Source of the DNA: CAILZL01 sp050181835
GTDB lineage: Bacteria; Pseudomonadota; Gammaproteobacteria; Steroidobacterales; Steroidobacteraceae
DNA: 64,000 nt
NCBI GenBank assembly: GCA_050181835.1
Contig: JBFXCU010000010.1
Span: 1-64,000 of the forward strand
Reading direction: 5' to 3'
Shown here piece by piece: positions 32,668-42,664 of the stretch. The notes beneath the pieces were generated by a model. That model was given only the letters and a program-made list of their open reading frames with translations, ran no database searches and was not told the DNA's origin. A program made the position numbers and the translations under genes. The stretch's first letter is position 1. Each line of letters opens with the position of its first letter.

Positions 32668-33123
32668 ATGTTTCGCGGTGAAAACAAAATCACGCTGGAC
32701 CCAAAAGGTCGTCTCGCGGTGCCTACTCGTTATCGAGAAGGCATCACGGAGGACGCTGCCGGACAGTTGGTGGTCACCATAGACCATCGTGATCGGTGTT
32801 TACTCATTTACATGATTCATGACTGGGAAGAGATCCAGCGCAAATTAACCAAGCTACCCGCATTGAATCCCATGGCGCGTGATCTGCAGCGCTTGATGAT
32901 TGGTCATGCTACCGATATCGAACTGGATTCGCATGGGCGCGTGCTGATTCCACCTAATTTACGTGAGTACGCCGGACTGAACCGCGATGTGGTGTTGTCC
33001 GGTCAGGGTACGCGGTTTGAACTATGGGACGAGACGCTCTGGATTGCACAACGTGAAGCGGCTTTACAGGCACATCGCGGCAATCAGGACTTACCGCCTG
33101 AACTTAGCTCGATCTCACTGTAG
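32668..33123 (+). CDS. mraZ: Transcriptional regulator MraZ
   Basis: This 151-residue protein has two SpoVT/AbrB-like halves, MFRGENKITLDPKGRLAVPT and then DSHGRVLIPPNLREYAGL; the repeated DxKGR/DxHGR loops contact DNA in ring-shaped oligomers. It autoregulates the dcw operon and is first in it. The stop overlaps the rsmH start (TAGTG). Confidence 0.96.
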   Translation: MFRGENKITLDPKGRLAVPTRYREGITEDAAGQLVVTIDHRDRCLLIYMIHDWEEIQRKLTKLPALNPMARDLQRLMIGHATDIELDSHGRVLIPPNLREYAGLNRDVVLSGQGTRFELWDETLWIAQREAALQAHRGNQDLPPELSSISL

Positions 33124-34064
33124 TGAGCGCTGCTGAGTTCAAGCATGAGCCAGTGCTACTTGAAGAGGCACTGGCAGCTCTGGCCATTACTGCCGATGGT
33201 TGCTATCTGGATGCGACCTTTGGCAGGGGTGGGCATAGCAGTTGGATATTGCAGCAGCTGGGTGCGAACGGACGCTTGTTGGGTCTGGATCGTGATCCCA
33301 CCGCCATTGCATTGGGCCGACAGCGGTATGGGAGTGATGCGCGCTTGCAGTTGGTGCAGTGTGCATTTGCCGAACTCACTCAAGCAGTGCAAGAGGTGGG
33401 TATGACGCAAGGTCTGGATGGCGTGTTGTTTGATCTAGGTGTGTCGTCGCCGCAGCTTGATGATGCGGCGCGTGGGTTTAGCTTTATGCAAGACGGGCCG
33501 CTGGATATGCGGATGGATAATTCAACAGGCATCACGGCAGCAAGCTGGCTGGCAAAAGTCAGTGAGCACGAGCTGCTGGGTGTGATTCGTGACTATGGTG
33601 AGGAACGATTTGCGCGGCGTATCGCTAGTGCCATTGTGCAGCAGCGTAATCAACAGCCAATCAACACCACGGCTGAGTTGGCGCAGATTGTCAGTAGCGC
33701 AGTACCGACTCGCGAGCCCGGCAAGCATCCTGCCACCCGTACTTTTCAGGCAATTCGCATTGCGGTGAACGCGGAGTTGCAACAAATCGATCAGGCACTG
33801 CAGCAAGTGTTGACGCAACTCAAGCCGGGAGGCCGGCTGTGCGTCATTAGTTTTCATTCACTGGAAGATCAGCGCGTCAAAAAATTTATGCAGCAACATT
33901 CGCAGGACGATCCGCTGTTTGCTGGATTGCCCGTGGTGCCGCCGGAACGACGCGCCACGCTAAAGCGCATTGGAAAGGCGATCCATGCCAGTGATGCTGA
34001 AGTGCGCCGCAACCCACGAGCGCGCAGTGCCATTTTGCGCGTCGCGCAGCGGGTAGCGGCATGA
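33123..34064 (+). CDS. rsmH: 16S rRNA (cytosine1402-N4)-methyltransferase
   Basis: This 313-residue enzyme starts with GTG overlapping the mraZ stop. It opens EFKHEPVLLEEALAAL, with the SAM-binding LDATFGRGGHS and LLGLDRDPTA, followed by GVLFDLGVSSPQLDDAARGF, RTFQAIRIAVNAELQQIDQA and the C-terminal CVISFHSLEDQRVKKFM. It methylates C1402 in the ribosomal P site. Confidence 0.97.
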   Translation: MSAAEFKHEPVLLEEALAALAITADGCYLDATFGRGGHSSWILQQLGANGRLLGLDRDPTAIALGRQRYGSDARLQLVQCAFAELTQAVQEVGMTQGLDGVLFDLGVSSPQLDDAARGFSFMQDGPLDMRMDNSTGITAASWLAKVSEHELLGVIRDYGEERFARRIASAIVQQRNQQPINTTAELAQIVSSAVPTREPGKHPATRTFQAIRIAVNAELQQIDQALQQVLTQLKPGGRLCVISFHSLEDQRVKKFMQQHSQDDPLFAGLPVVPPERRATLKRIGKAIHASDAEVRRNPRARSAILRVAQRVAA

Positions 34065-34336
34065 ATATCTCACTGCGACTGGAGCTGTTGCTGTTGTGGT
34101 GTGCGGTGCTGGCTTCGGCAGTCGGGGTGGTATGGGGCAAGCAGCAATCTCGAAACCAGTTCGTTGAATTGCAACGTCTTGAAAAGGAACGTGATCAGCT
34201 GGACACCGAATGGGGTCAGCTGCGCTTGGAACAAAGTACTTGGGTGACTTACGGACGAATAGAGACCATCGCTCGCGAGCAGTTACGCATGGTGGTGCCC
34301 GACCCAAACCATGTGCACTTAGTGGAACAGCCATGA
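34061..34336 (+). CDS. ftsL: Cell division protein FtsL
   Basis: This is a 91-residue bitopic protein with membrane helix LLLLWCAVLASAVGVVWGK near residues 7-25. A periplasmic coiled coil follows (RNQFVELQRLEKERDQLDTE), ending in VTYGRIETIAREQLRMVVPD, the conserved FtsL tail. It joins FtsB and FtsQ in the divisome. Its ATG overlaps the rsmH stop by 4 nt. Confidence 0.95.
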   Translation: MNISLRLELLLLWCAVLASAVGVVWGKQQSRNQFVELQRLEKERDQLDTEWGQLRLEQSTWVTYGRIETIAREQLRMVVPDPNHVHLVEQP

Positions 34337-34364
34337 ATATGGCTGGTAGCAGAGGAGTTTGGCG

Positions 34365-36101
34365 TTGATCGATTTGCGCAATACTGACAACAAGAGCTTT
34401 GCCGTGGAGCAGTTCCGCGCACGCTTGCGTTGGGTGTTCGTTGCCTTGGGTCTCGCTGGACTTGGTCTGATCGTACGCGCTGCTGATCTGCAGTTGTTCG
34501 ATGACGGCATGCTGTTGAAAGAGGGAACCGCGCGCTTTGCGCGCGTTGCCAAACTGTCGGCCCATCGCGGTGCGATTTATGATCGTAATGGTGAAGCCTT
34601 GGCAATGAGTACACCGGTGGACTCGGTGTGGATCAATCCTGAGCAATTGAATCAGGCTGCGGATCAGATTCCGAAATTGGCTGAGGCACTCAATCGCGAA
34701 ACCAAGTGGTTGGAACAGAAGGTCTCCAGCAATCTGGAGCGCGGATTTGTGTACCTGCTGCGGCACATGAACCCAAAAGATGCGGCGCAGGTCAAAGCAC
34801 TGAATATTCCTGGGGTGTATTTGCAGCGTGAATATCGACGCTTTTACCCGGCTGGTGAAGTTACCGGACATGTGCTGGGTTTTACCAATATTGATGATGC
34901 TGGTCGTGAAGGGCTGGAGCTGGCTTACGACCACTGGTTGAGTGGTGTTCCTGGTTCCAAGCTGGTTATCCAGGATCGTCTTGGTCGATCGGTGGAAGAC
35001 GTGGAAAGCTTGAGTGCGACGCGGCCCGGACAGGATGTTACCACCAGTATTGACGTACGCATTCAGTACCTTGCTTATCGTGAGCTGAAAAAAGCCATAC
35101 AGGATCATCGTGCTGTTTCTGGCTCGGTGATCGTGATTGATGTGGAGACCGGCGAGATTCTCGCCATGGTCAATCAGCCTTCATACAACCCCAATGATCC
35201 AGAGCAGCGCGAAGCAAGTAACTATCGCAATCGTGCTGCTACTGATTTGCTGGAGCCCGGCTCCAGCATGAAGCCGTTTGTTGCAACCGCAGGTGTGGTG
35301 ACAGGTCGTTATCACGCCAACACCATTATTGATACCTCGCCTGGGCAGGTGACAGTTGGCATCAAAACTTTTAGTGATGAACATCCCATTGGTGCTGCAT
35401 CGCTAACTACCGTGATCGCTAAATCCAGCAATGTCGGCATGACTAAGCTGGCCTTATCGCTAACGCCTGAGCAAATGTGGGCGACGCTTGATGCATTCGG
35501 TTTTGGACAAGTGACGGGAAGTGGGTTTCCCGGCGAAGCAGCTGGTGTGCTACTGAATTACAAGCAATGGCGTCCGATCAATCAAGCCACCATGTCTTTC
35601 GGCTATGGGCTATCAGTCACGCCGCTACAGTTGGCGCACGCTTACGCGATTTTGGGTGCGGGTGGTATTTCTCGACCGCTAACCTTCGAGCGGGTAACCG
35701 ATCCGGTGCAAGGTACGCGAGTTATCGACCAGTCGGTAGCGCGTGAGATGGTAAAGATCATGAAAAGCGTGGTCAGTGAAGAAGGTACTGGCAATCGCGC
35801 CGCGCTGATTGGCTATCAAGTCTCCGGTAAAACCGGTACCGCTTGGAAGGCCAGTGAAGGTAGTTATTCCACCAACAGATACGTCGCTATCTTTGGTGGC
35901 TTGGTTCCTGCTAGCAAGCCTCGTTTCGCCAGCGTGGTAGTTATCAATGAACCACGCGATGGTGGTTACTACGGCGGCACGGTGGCGGCACCTGTATTCG
36001 CCAATGTGATGGCGGGTGCGTTGCGTTTGTTGGCAGTGCCACCTGATGGCCTGGATATGGTGCCGGCTGCAACGCTGGTACAAAACGGAGTGACGCCGTG
36101 A
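34365..36101 (+). CDS. ftsI: Peptidoglycan D,D-transpeptidase FtsI (PBP3)
   Basis: This is a 578-residue class B penicillin-binding protein. The start is taken as TTG 34365, 7 nt after GAGGAG; the TTG at 34359 is too close to that site. It has a membrane helix near residues 20-42 and a pedestal domain with AHRGAIYDRNGEALAMSTPV. The transpeptidase domain has catalytic Ser300 in SSMK, SSN at 354-356 and KTGT at 489-492. It cross-links septal peptidoglycan with FtsW. Confidence 0.97.
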   Translation: MIDLRNTDNKSFAVEQFRARLRWVFVALGLAGLGLIVRAADLQLFDDGMLLKEGTARFARVAKLSAHRGAIYDRNGEALAMSTPVDSVWINPEQLNQAADQIPKLAEALNRETKWLEQKVSSNLERGFVYLLRHMNPKDAAQVKALNIPGVYLQREYRRFYPAGEVTGHVLGFTNIDDAGREGLELAYDHWLSGVPGSKLVIQDRLGRSVEDVESLSATRPGQDVTTSIDVRIQYLAYRELKKAIQDHRAVSGSVIVIDVETGEILAMVNQPSYNPNDPEQREASNYRNRAATDLLEPGSSMKPFVATAGVVTGRYHANTIIDTSPGQVTVGIKTFSDEHPIGAASLTTVIAKSSNVGMTKLALSLTPEQMWATLDAFGFGQVTGSGFPGEAAGVLLNYKQWRPINQATMSFGYGLSVTPLQLAHAYAILGAGGISRPLTFERVTDPVQGTRVIDQSVAREMVKIMKSVVSEEGTGNRAALIGYQVSGKTGTAWKASEGSYSTNRYVAIFGGLVPASKPRFASVVVINEPRDGGYYGGTVAAPVFANVMAGALRLLAVPPDGLDMVPAATLVQNGVTP

Positions 36102-37618
36102 ACGCCGTCGCTGTTGAACCAACTCTCTCAACTGGCTCACCCAGCTTGCGTACGTTATTGCGCGGACTGGTTGCAGAACCGTTGTTAGTACAGATCCCGG
36201 ATCAAGCTATCACGGGTCTATCATTGGATAGTCGCAAGGTGTTATCGGGTTCAGTGTTTCTGGCGGTGCCCGGTTTGCAATCACATGGTATGGACTATGC
36301 GATACAAGCCGTGCGTAACGGTGCCACTGTCGTGTTGTGGCAGCCAACCGCTGCTCGAGTTGCGCTCACTATTCCAAATGCACGTTGCGTTTCGATACCG
36401 CAGTTAAGCGACTTGTTGGGTGTGTTGGCAGATCGCTTTTACGCGCAGCCCTCTGCGCATTTGCGGATCGCTGCCGTCACGGGCACCAACGGCAAAAGCA
36501 CTACCGCCTACTTGTTGGCAGCGGCGGCGCAATACTGCGGGATTGCGGCGGGTTACTCTGGAACCGTTGGTTATGGTCGTCTCAATGCGCTGCAGACTGC
36601 GACGCATACCACGCCCGATGTAGTGAGTATGCACCGGCAGTTGGCGGAACTACGCGATACCGGCGCGCTGGCGGTGGGGATGGAAGTGTCTTCGCATGCC
36701 TTGCATCAGGCGCGCATCGCGGCGGTGCGCATCGATACAGCAGTATTCACCAATCTAAGTCGCGACCATCTCGATTATCACGACACCATGCAGGCGTACG
36801 GTGATGCCAAGGCAATGCTGTTTAACGTGCCGGAATTGCGGCATCGCGTAGTGAATGCTGATGATGTATTTGGTCGTGAACTGGCATCGCGTAACTCCAC
36901 GGCAAGTATCACCACTCTATATAGCTGTGATGCAAGCTTTAATGCGTCGCGTTTGGTGCAGGCTCGTGAAGTGCGGCTGAGTGAGGCTGGTTTGCAGCTG
37001 CAGTTGGCGGGCAGTTTCGGTGCCGCGACTCTACGTTCCGCATTGCTGGGACGATTCAACGCAGAGAATTTGCTAGCCGCGTTGGCGGTGTTGCTCGGCT
37101 GGGATGTGCCAATGAGCAAAGCAGTACAGGCGTTAGAACAGGCGGTGGCACCGCCGGGTCGAATGGAGCTGCTCAGTGGCGGTAACAAGCGAGTGGTGAT
37201 TGATTACGCGCACACGCCGGATGCTCTGCAGAAAGCATTGCAGGTGCTGAAAGCCCATTGCCGTGGGCAACTGATTTGTGTGTTTGGTTGCGGTGGCGAT
37301 CGTGATCCAGGCAAGCGCGCAGCAATGGGGGCGATTGCCGCTGCAGGTGCCGATCAAGTGATTGTCACCAATGACAATCCACGTAATGAAGATCCACAGC
37401 AGATTATCACCGCCATTCAAGCTGGCATGGGTGACTATCCAGTGATCATTCAACCCGATCGGGCGCTGGCGATTGAGCAGGCGCTAGCGATGGCGCACGC
37501 CGATGACATGGTGTTGATAGCTGGCAAGGGCCATGAGGATTATCAGCTCGTGGGAACTCACACGCATCATTTCAGTGACCGCGAAGTAGTGCAGGCTTGT
37601 CTGAGCGGTGCTGCATGA
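36098..37618 (+). CDS. murE: UDP-MurNAc-tripeptide synthetase MurE (meso-DAP adding)
   Basis: This 506-residue Mur ligase starts with GTG overlapping the ftsI stop. ATP-binding TGTNGKST lies in the central domain, ISRDHLDYHDTMQAYGDAKA-like sequence (here LSRDHLDYHDTMQAYGDAK) follows, and the DNPR motif at about residue 426 marks meso-diaminopimelate specificity. It adds the third residue of the peptidoglycan stem peptide. Confidence 0.97.
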   Translation: MNAVAVEPTLSTGSPSLRTLLRGLVAEPLLVQIPDQAITGLSLDSRKVLSGSVFLAVPGLQSHGMDYAIQAVRNGATVVLWQPTAARVALTIPNARCVSIPQLSDLLGVLADRFYAQPSAHLRIAAVTGTNGKSTTAYLLAAAAQYCGIAAGYSGTVGYGRLNALQTATHTTPDVVSMHRQLAELRDTGALAVGMEVSSHALHQARIAAVRIDTAVFTNLSRDHLDYHDTMQAYGDAKAMLFNVPELRHRVVNADDVFGRELASRNSTASITTLYSCDASFNASRLVQAREVRLSEAGLQLQLAGSFGAATLRSALLGRFNAENLLAALAVLLGWDVPMSKAVQALEQAVAPPGRMELLSGGNKRVVIDYAHTPDALQKALQVLKAHCRGQLICVFGCGGDRDPGKRAAMGAIAAAGADQVIVTNDNPRNEDPQQIITAIQAGMGDYPVIIQPDRALAIEQALAMAHADDMVLIAGKGHEDYQLVGTHTHHFSDREVVQACLSGAA

Positions 37619-39000
37619 GCGGGGTGCATTTCACTACTGCTAGCTTGGCGCAACAAGTAGGTGGTCGACTGGTTGGTGCGGATGTCGCGTTTGCCTCAGT
37701 ATCAATCGACAGTCGCAGCCTGTCGCAGGGCTCACTATTTGTGGCCCTGCGTGGGCCAAATTTTGATGGCCATGATTATGTGGGCAAGGCGATGCAACGC
37801 GGTGCAATGGCGGCGCTGGTCGAGCGCGAGCTATCAGAAGCCATTCCGCAGGTGGTAGTACCGGATGTGCTGGTCGCGTTGTCACGGTTTGCCAGCATTT
37901 GGCGTCAACAGTTTACCTATCCGCTGATTGCAGTAACCGGTAGCAATGGCAAGACCACTAGCAAAGAAATGTTGGGCAGTATTCTTGCGCAGCGCGGCGA
38001 TTGTTTGGTGACACGCGGTAATTTGAACAATCATATTGGTGTGCCATTAACATTGTTGAGTCTTGGTGGTACGTATCAATCGGCAGTGATTGAAATGGGT
38101 GCCAACCATCCCGGTGAAATTGCACATCTTGCTCGACTGGCTCAGCCCACTATCGGTTTGGTCACCAACGCCGGCGCTGCACACCTCGAGGGTTTCGGTG
38201 GTATTGAAGGGGTAGCTAAGGCCAAGGGCGAGTTGTTTCAGGCTTTATCGAAGCATGACACTGCCGTTATCAATGCTGATGATGACTATGCAGATTACTG
38301 GCGCAGTCATTGCAATGCTGGAACCAGCTTGAGTTTTGGTGTGGATCGCGTTGCTGATTTTTCTGCCAGTAAAGTGCTGGCGCATCATGATTCGTCGGGC
38401 TTTCAAACCCGCTTTGAGCTGACTACGCCACAGGGTCAGTGCTCGGTCAGTTTGCAACTGGCGGGAATTCATAACTTGCGCAATGCACTGGGCGCGGCAG
38501 CGGCGGCGCATGCGGCAGGTGCAACGCTGGCGCAAATTCAGGCTGGCCTGGATGATATGCGTCCCGTGGATGGCCGATTGCAACCCAAGCCTGCGATCAA
38601 GAATGCCTTTCTGATTGATGACTCCTATAACGCCAACCCGAATTCAGTCCGCGCTGGCATTGATGCATTACAAAGTCGTGGTGGTCGTCGGTGGTTGATA
38701 TTTGGTGACATGTTGGAGTTGGGTGCGGATGCGTTGCAGCTGCATACCGAAATGGGTGCGTATGCGCGTGCTGCGGGCGTTGAGCGATTGCTGGCTGTGG
38801 GCATCAATTCACAGCATGCAGTCGAAGCGTTTGGCAGTGGCGCGCAATGGTTCGCCTCATTGACTGACTTAATCAGCGAAGTGCAGGCCAGCATCGAGCC
38901 GGGCGTAACGGTGTTGATTAAAGGGTCGCGTGGTAATCGACTGGAGCGTGCGGCGGTTGCTTTGTCTGTTGATCCGGTGTTGGCAAATAACGGGCACTAA
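37615..39000 (+). CDS. murF: UDP-MurNAc-pentapeptide synthetase MurF
   Basis: This 461-residue Mur ligase starts at ATG 37615, overlapping the murE stop by 4 nt. VTGSNGKTTSKEMLGSILAQ is the P-loop; NLNNHIGVPLTLLSL, EMGANHPGEI and the C-terminal DDSYNANPNSVRAGI are MurF-specific. It adds D-Ala-D-Ala to complete the pentapeptide precursor. Confidence 0.97.
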   Translation: MSGVHFTTASLAQQVGGRLVGADVAFASVSIDSRSLSQGSLFVALRGPNFDGHDYVGKAMQRGAMAALVERELSEAIPQVVVPDVLVALSRFASIWRQQFTYPLIAVTGSNGKTTSKEMLGSILAQRGDCLVTRGNLNNHIGVPLTLLSLGGTYQSAVIEMGANHPGEIAHLARLAQPTIGLVTNAGAAHLEGFGGIEGVAKAKGELFQALSKHDTAVINADDDYADYWRSHCNAGTSLSFGVDRVADFSASKVLAHHDSSGFQTRFELTTPQGQCSVSLQLAGIHNLRNALGAAAAAHAAGATLAQIQAGLDDMRPVDGRLQPKPAIKNAFLIDDSYNANPNSVRAGIDALQSRGGRRWLIFGDMLELGADALQLHTEMGAYARAAGVERLLAVGINSQHAVEAFGSGAQWFASLTDLISEVQASIEPGVTVLIKGSRGNRLERAAVALSVDPVLANNGH

Positions 39001-39024
39001 AGAAGAACGAATACACAATAAACC

Positions 39025-40107
39025 ATGCTGTACTACCTCGCACAAAGACTGGCCGCCGACTTCTCCGGCTTTAATGTATTCAGTTACCTCACCATGCGCG
39101 CGATTCTGGCGGCGTTGACGGCGTTGGTGATGTCCTTTGTCTTGGGGCCGAAAATGATTCGTGCCTTTGCCGACAAGCAAATTGGTCAGCAAATACGTAC
39201 TGATGGCCCGCAATCGCATCTCAGTAAACAAGGAACGCCCACCATGGGTGGTGCGTTGATCTTGGTCGCGCTTGTCGTAAGTACGTTGTTGTGGGCGGAT
39301 CTGCGTAATCGCTATGTGTGGATTGTGCTGGGTACGACGTTGGCGTTTGGCTTGATTGGTTTTGCCGATGACTATTTGAAGCTAGTAGTTGGCAATAGTC
39401 GTGGGTTGATCGCGCGCTATAAATATTTCTGGCAGACCGTAGCCGGTCTGGGCTGTGCGCTTGCGCTGTATGTCACCGCCAAGGTTCCCGCTGAAACGGC
39501 CTTGTATTTGCCCGTATTGAAACATGTCGCCATTCCACTGGGTGTTGGCTATGTGTTCCTGACTTACTTAGTGGTAGTTGGCTCTAGCAATGCCGTCAAC
39601 CTAACCGATGGGTTGGATGGCCTGGCCATCATGCCAGCGGCGATGGTGGCAGGTGCGTTGGGGGTGTTCGCTTGGGTGAGTGGTAATGCTGTATTTGCCA
39701 ACTACCTAAGCATTCCGCACATACCCGGCAGTGGTGAGCTGCTGGTGTTCTGTTCGGCGCTGGTTGGCGCTGGCTTGGGTTTTCTATGGTTTAACGCCTA
39801 TCCGGCACAGGTATTCATGGGTGATATCGGTGCGTTGGCGTTGGGTGCGGCATTGGGCGTGGTCGCAGTAGTGGTCCGGCAAGAAATAGTGTTGTTCATC
39901 ATGGGCGGTGTGTTCGTGATGGAAACCGTATCAGTGATGCTGCAAGTCGGCTCATTCAAGCTGCGCGGCAAGCGTATTTTCAAGATGGCGCCCATTCATC
40001 ATCACTTTGAACTCAAAGGCTGGGCTGAGCCGAAAGTGATTGTGCGCTTCTGGATTATTACCTTCATTCTGGTGTTGGTGGGCTTGGCCACCTTGAAGGT
40101 GCGTTGA
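39025..40107 (+). CDS. mraY: Phospho-N-acetylmuramoyl-pentapeptide transferase
   Basis: This 360-residue membrane enzyme has about ten helices. Catalytic motifs are GFADDYLKL (Asp pair), NLTDGLDGLAIMPAA, FMGDIGALALGAALG and PIHHHFELKGWAEPKVIVRF. It makes lipid I from UDP-MurNAc-pentapeptide and undecaprenyl phosphate. It follows murF after 24 bp, one of the few gaps in this part of the cluster. Confidence 0.97.
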   Translation: MLYYLAQRLAADFSGFNVFSYLTMRAILAALTALVMSFVLGPKMIRAFADKQIGQQIRTDGPQSHLSKQGTPTMGGALILVALVVSTLLWADLRNRYVWIVLGTTLAFGLIGFADDYLKLVVGNSRGLIARYKYFWQTVAGLGCALALYVTAKVPAETALYLPVLKHVAIPLGVGYVFLTYLVVVGSSNAVNLTDGLDGLAIMPAAMVAGALGVFAWVSGNAVFANYLSIPHIPGSGELLVFCSALVGAGLGFLWFNAYPAQVFMGDIGALALGAALGVVAVVVRQEIVLFIMGGVFVMETVSVMLQVGSFKLRGKRIFKMAPIHHHFELKGWAEPKVIVRFWIITFILVLVGLATLKVR

Positions 40108-41480
40108 TGAGTCAATCCATAACAGCGCCACACGCGATAGTAGTAGGCAAACGCTTGATTGTCGGGCTGGGCCGCACCGGCCTGTCGGTTGCGCGGCATC
40201 TACACGCGCAGGGAATCGAGTTTGCGGTAACTGATGGTAGTACCGCACCAGGCGGGTTGGCGGCACTCCAGGAGTTTGCGCCTAGTGTGCAATTGTTTTT
40301 GGGCAGCCTGACTCCTGTTGCATTGGAGAACGTGGTCGAAGTGATTGTCTCACCCGGCATCGCGCTACGTTCACCCTTGTTGCAGGCGGCGCAGACACGG
40401 GGTATTCCCATTGTTGGTGATGTGGAGTTGTTTGCGCGCGCCACGCAAGTTCCCATCGCAGCGATTACCGGTACTAACGGCAAGAGTACGGTAACAACCT
40501 TATTGGCATTGATGGCGCAGGCTTGTGGGTTGCGTGCCTATGCGGGCGGCAATCTGGGACGACCAGCGCTGGATTTACTACAGGAAACCCCCGCTGATCT
40601 GTTTGTGCTGGAGCTGTCCAGCTTTCAACTGGAAACCACGGCTTCGCTGACGACTAAAACGTCGACAGTGTTGAACGTGAGTTCAGATCACATGGATCGT
40701 TACGATTCCATGCTTGATTACGCACAGGCTAAAGCACGCGTGTTTGATCGTTGTGCGACGGCTGTAATCAATCTCGATGATCCCTTGGTGGCGGCCATGC
40801 CACGCCATGGACAAACAGTGCTGAGTTTTACTGTGCAAGATGGTGTGTCTGCCGATTACAGCATTACACAAACGACTGATGGGGTTGTGCTGTGTCGCCA
40901 AGGCAAGTCGTTACTGGCGATGTCGGAATTAAAATTGACCGGCTTGCACAACGCCGCCAATGCCCTGGCAGCGTTGGCGATGAGTGAAGCGCTCAGCCTG
41001 GATCAACAACTTTGTTTGCAAGCGCTACGTGACTTTCCTGGCTTACCGCATCGTGCCGAATGGGTGGCGGATGTGCAGGGTGTGCGCTATATCGAAGACT
41101 CTAAAGGCACTAATGTAGGTGCGACGCTGGCGGCAGTGAATGGCATGTGCGGGCCATTGATTGTGATCGCTGGTGGTCAGGGCAAGGGTCAGGATTTCGC
41201 GCCTTTGGCGGCGTCATTCCGTGGCAAGGTTAAGCATGTGGTGTTGTTGGGTCAGGATGCCGCTCAACTTGATTCAGTGCTTAACACTGTTTGCAGCACT
41301 GAACGGGTTAGCAGCATGGAGCAGGCGGTGCAGGCTGCAGCACGGATTGCGCAAGCAGGAGACACCGTATTGTTGTCACCTGCTTGCGCCAGCCTCGATA
41401 TGTTTCGTGACTATGCGCATCGTGGTGCGGTGTTCGCTCATGCGGTAAAGGAACTGACAGTGAAGGAGTTGCGATCATGA
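40107..41480 (+). CDS. murD: UDP-N-acetylmuramoylalanine--D-glutamate ligase
   Basis: This 457-residue Mur ligase starts at ATG 40107, which shares a base with the mraY stop (TGATG). VGLGRTGLSVARHL forms the N-terminal nucleotide fold, GTNGKSTVTTLLALM the P-loop, LELSSFQLE and LNVSSDHMDRYDSM the core, and LLSPACASLDMFRDYAHRG the C-terminal family motif. It adds D-Glu to UDP-MurNAc-Ala. Confidence 0.97.
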   Translation: MSQSITAPHAIVVGKRLIVGLGRTGLSVARHLHAQGIEFAVTDGSTAPGGLAALQEFAPSVQLFLGSLTPVALENVVEVIVSPGIALRSPLLQAAQTRGIPIVGDVELFARATQVPIAAITGTNGKSTVTTLLALMAQACGLRAYAGGNLGRPALDLLQETPADLFVLELSSFQLETTASLTTKTSTVLNVSSDHMDRYDSMLDYAQAKARVFDRCATAVINLDDPLVAAMPRHGQTVLSFTVQDGVSADYSITQTTDGVVLCRQGKSLLAMSELKLTGLHNAANALAALAMSEALSLDQQLCLQALRDFPGLPHRAEWVADVQGVRYIEDSKGTNVGATLAAVNGMCGPLIVIAGGQGKGQDFAPLAASFRGKVKHVVLLGQDAAQLDSVLNTVCSTERVSSMEQAVQAAARIAQAGDTVLLSPACASLDMFRDYAHRGAVFAHAVKELTVKELRS

Positions 41481-42664
41481 GCGCAACCGCACACTCAGTC
41501 AGCTATCCGCGCAGCGGTACGCGTGGGCGTGCGTTGCAGTTAGATACGCTGCTGGTGCTGGCGGTGGCAGGAATTCTGTTGGTCAGTGCGGTAATGGTGG
41601 CATCGTCGTCAATTTCGATTGCTGCTCGCGAAACCGGCGATTCGTTCTACTTCTTCAAGCGCCAATTGGTATTCATCGTGCTAGGCGTGTTGGCCTGTGG
41701 CGCAACGACTCGGGTGCCTTCTGCATGGTGGGAGAAGTTGCAGTTTCCGCTGTTGCTACTTGCTTTCGCTTTGTTAATCGCAGTGTTGATTCCTGGTCTC
41801 GGTGTTGCCGTGAATGGTGGTCGGCGCTGGATTAATCTGGGGTTCACTCGTTTTCAGCCTTCTGAACTGGCACGAATTTTTATTCTGATGTTCCTTGCCG
41901 GACATGCGGTGCGCCATCAGAAGCAGTTGAAGATCGGCCTGCAGGCAGTGTATCTACCGATGGGTGTGTTGGTCGCAGCAGCATTTCTATTATTGCTGGA
42001 ACCAGATATGGGCGCGGCAACGGTGCTGTTGGCGGTGGGCGTGGCTATGTTGTTCATGGCTGGCATGCAGTTGCGTTACTTCTTCATGGCCGCAGCAATG
42101 GGCGCGGTGGCGATGGGAGCGTTGATCGTATTTTCCGCTTATCGCTGGAAACGAGTCACCGGGTTCATGAATCCATTCGATGATCCTTTTGGTACTGGCT
42201 TTCAATTAGTGCAATCGCTCATTGCTATCGGCCGCGGCGAACTGTTTGGTGTTGGGCTGGGTGCCAGTGTACAAAAGCTGTTTTATTTGCCCGAAGCGCA
42301 CACCGATTTCGTCTTTGCCGTGCTGGCCGAAGAATTTGGTTTCATCGGCGTGTTGTGTGTGCTGAGTTTGTTTGCATTGGTGGTATGGCGGTCGCTGCGT
42401 ATTGCGCGCGCTGCTGCTGAAGCCAATCTACCTTTTCAAGCGTTTGTTGCTGCGTCATTCGGTATTTGGGTTGGCTTGCAGGCATTCATCAACATTGGTG
42501 TGAACATGGGATTGTTGCCCACCAAAGGCTTGACGTTGCCGATGTTATCTAATGGCGGCTCCAGCTTGCTGGTATCGCTGGCATGGTTGGGCATTGTGTT
42601 GCGTATTGGTCATGAAGCGAATTTGTCTGGTCGTTCGGCGCTGTCGAAAAAGGTGAGCACATGA
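41477..42664 (+). CDS. ftsW: Peptidoglycan glycosyltransferase FtsW (SEDS)
   Basis: This 395-residue SEDS protein has about ten helices. Conserved parts are NGGRRWINLGFTRFQPSELA, LEPDMGAATVLLAVGVAMLF, FYLPEAHTDFVFAVLAEEFG and GLTLPMLSNGGSSLLVSLAW. It polymerises septal glycan strands with its partner FtsI. ATG overlaps the murD stop. Confidence 0.97.
   Translation: MSATAHSVSYPRSGTRGRALQLDTLLVLAVAGILLVSAVMVASSSISIAARETGDSFYFFKRQLVFIVLGVLACGATTRVPSAWWEKLQFPLLLLAFALLIAVLIPGLGVAVNGGRRWINLGFTRFQPSELARIFILMFLAGHAVRHQKQLKIGLQAVYLPMGVLVAAAFLLLLEPDMGAATVLLAVGVAMLFMAGMQLRYFFMAAAMGAVAMGALIVFSAYRWKRVTGFMNPFDDPFGTGFQLVQSLIAIGRGELFGVGLGASVQKLFYLPEAHTDFVFAVLAEEFGFIGVLCVLSLFALVVWRSLRIARAAAEANLPFQAFVAASFGIWVGLQAFINIGVNMGLLPTKGLTLPMLSNGGSSLLVSLAWLGIVLRIGHEANLSGRSALSKKVST

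Noticed and set aside
33960..35108. 382-codon minus-strand open frame
   Set aside because: It lies opposite rsmH-ftsL-ftsI, all with clear motifs; the frame has no recognised domain.
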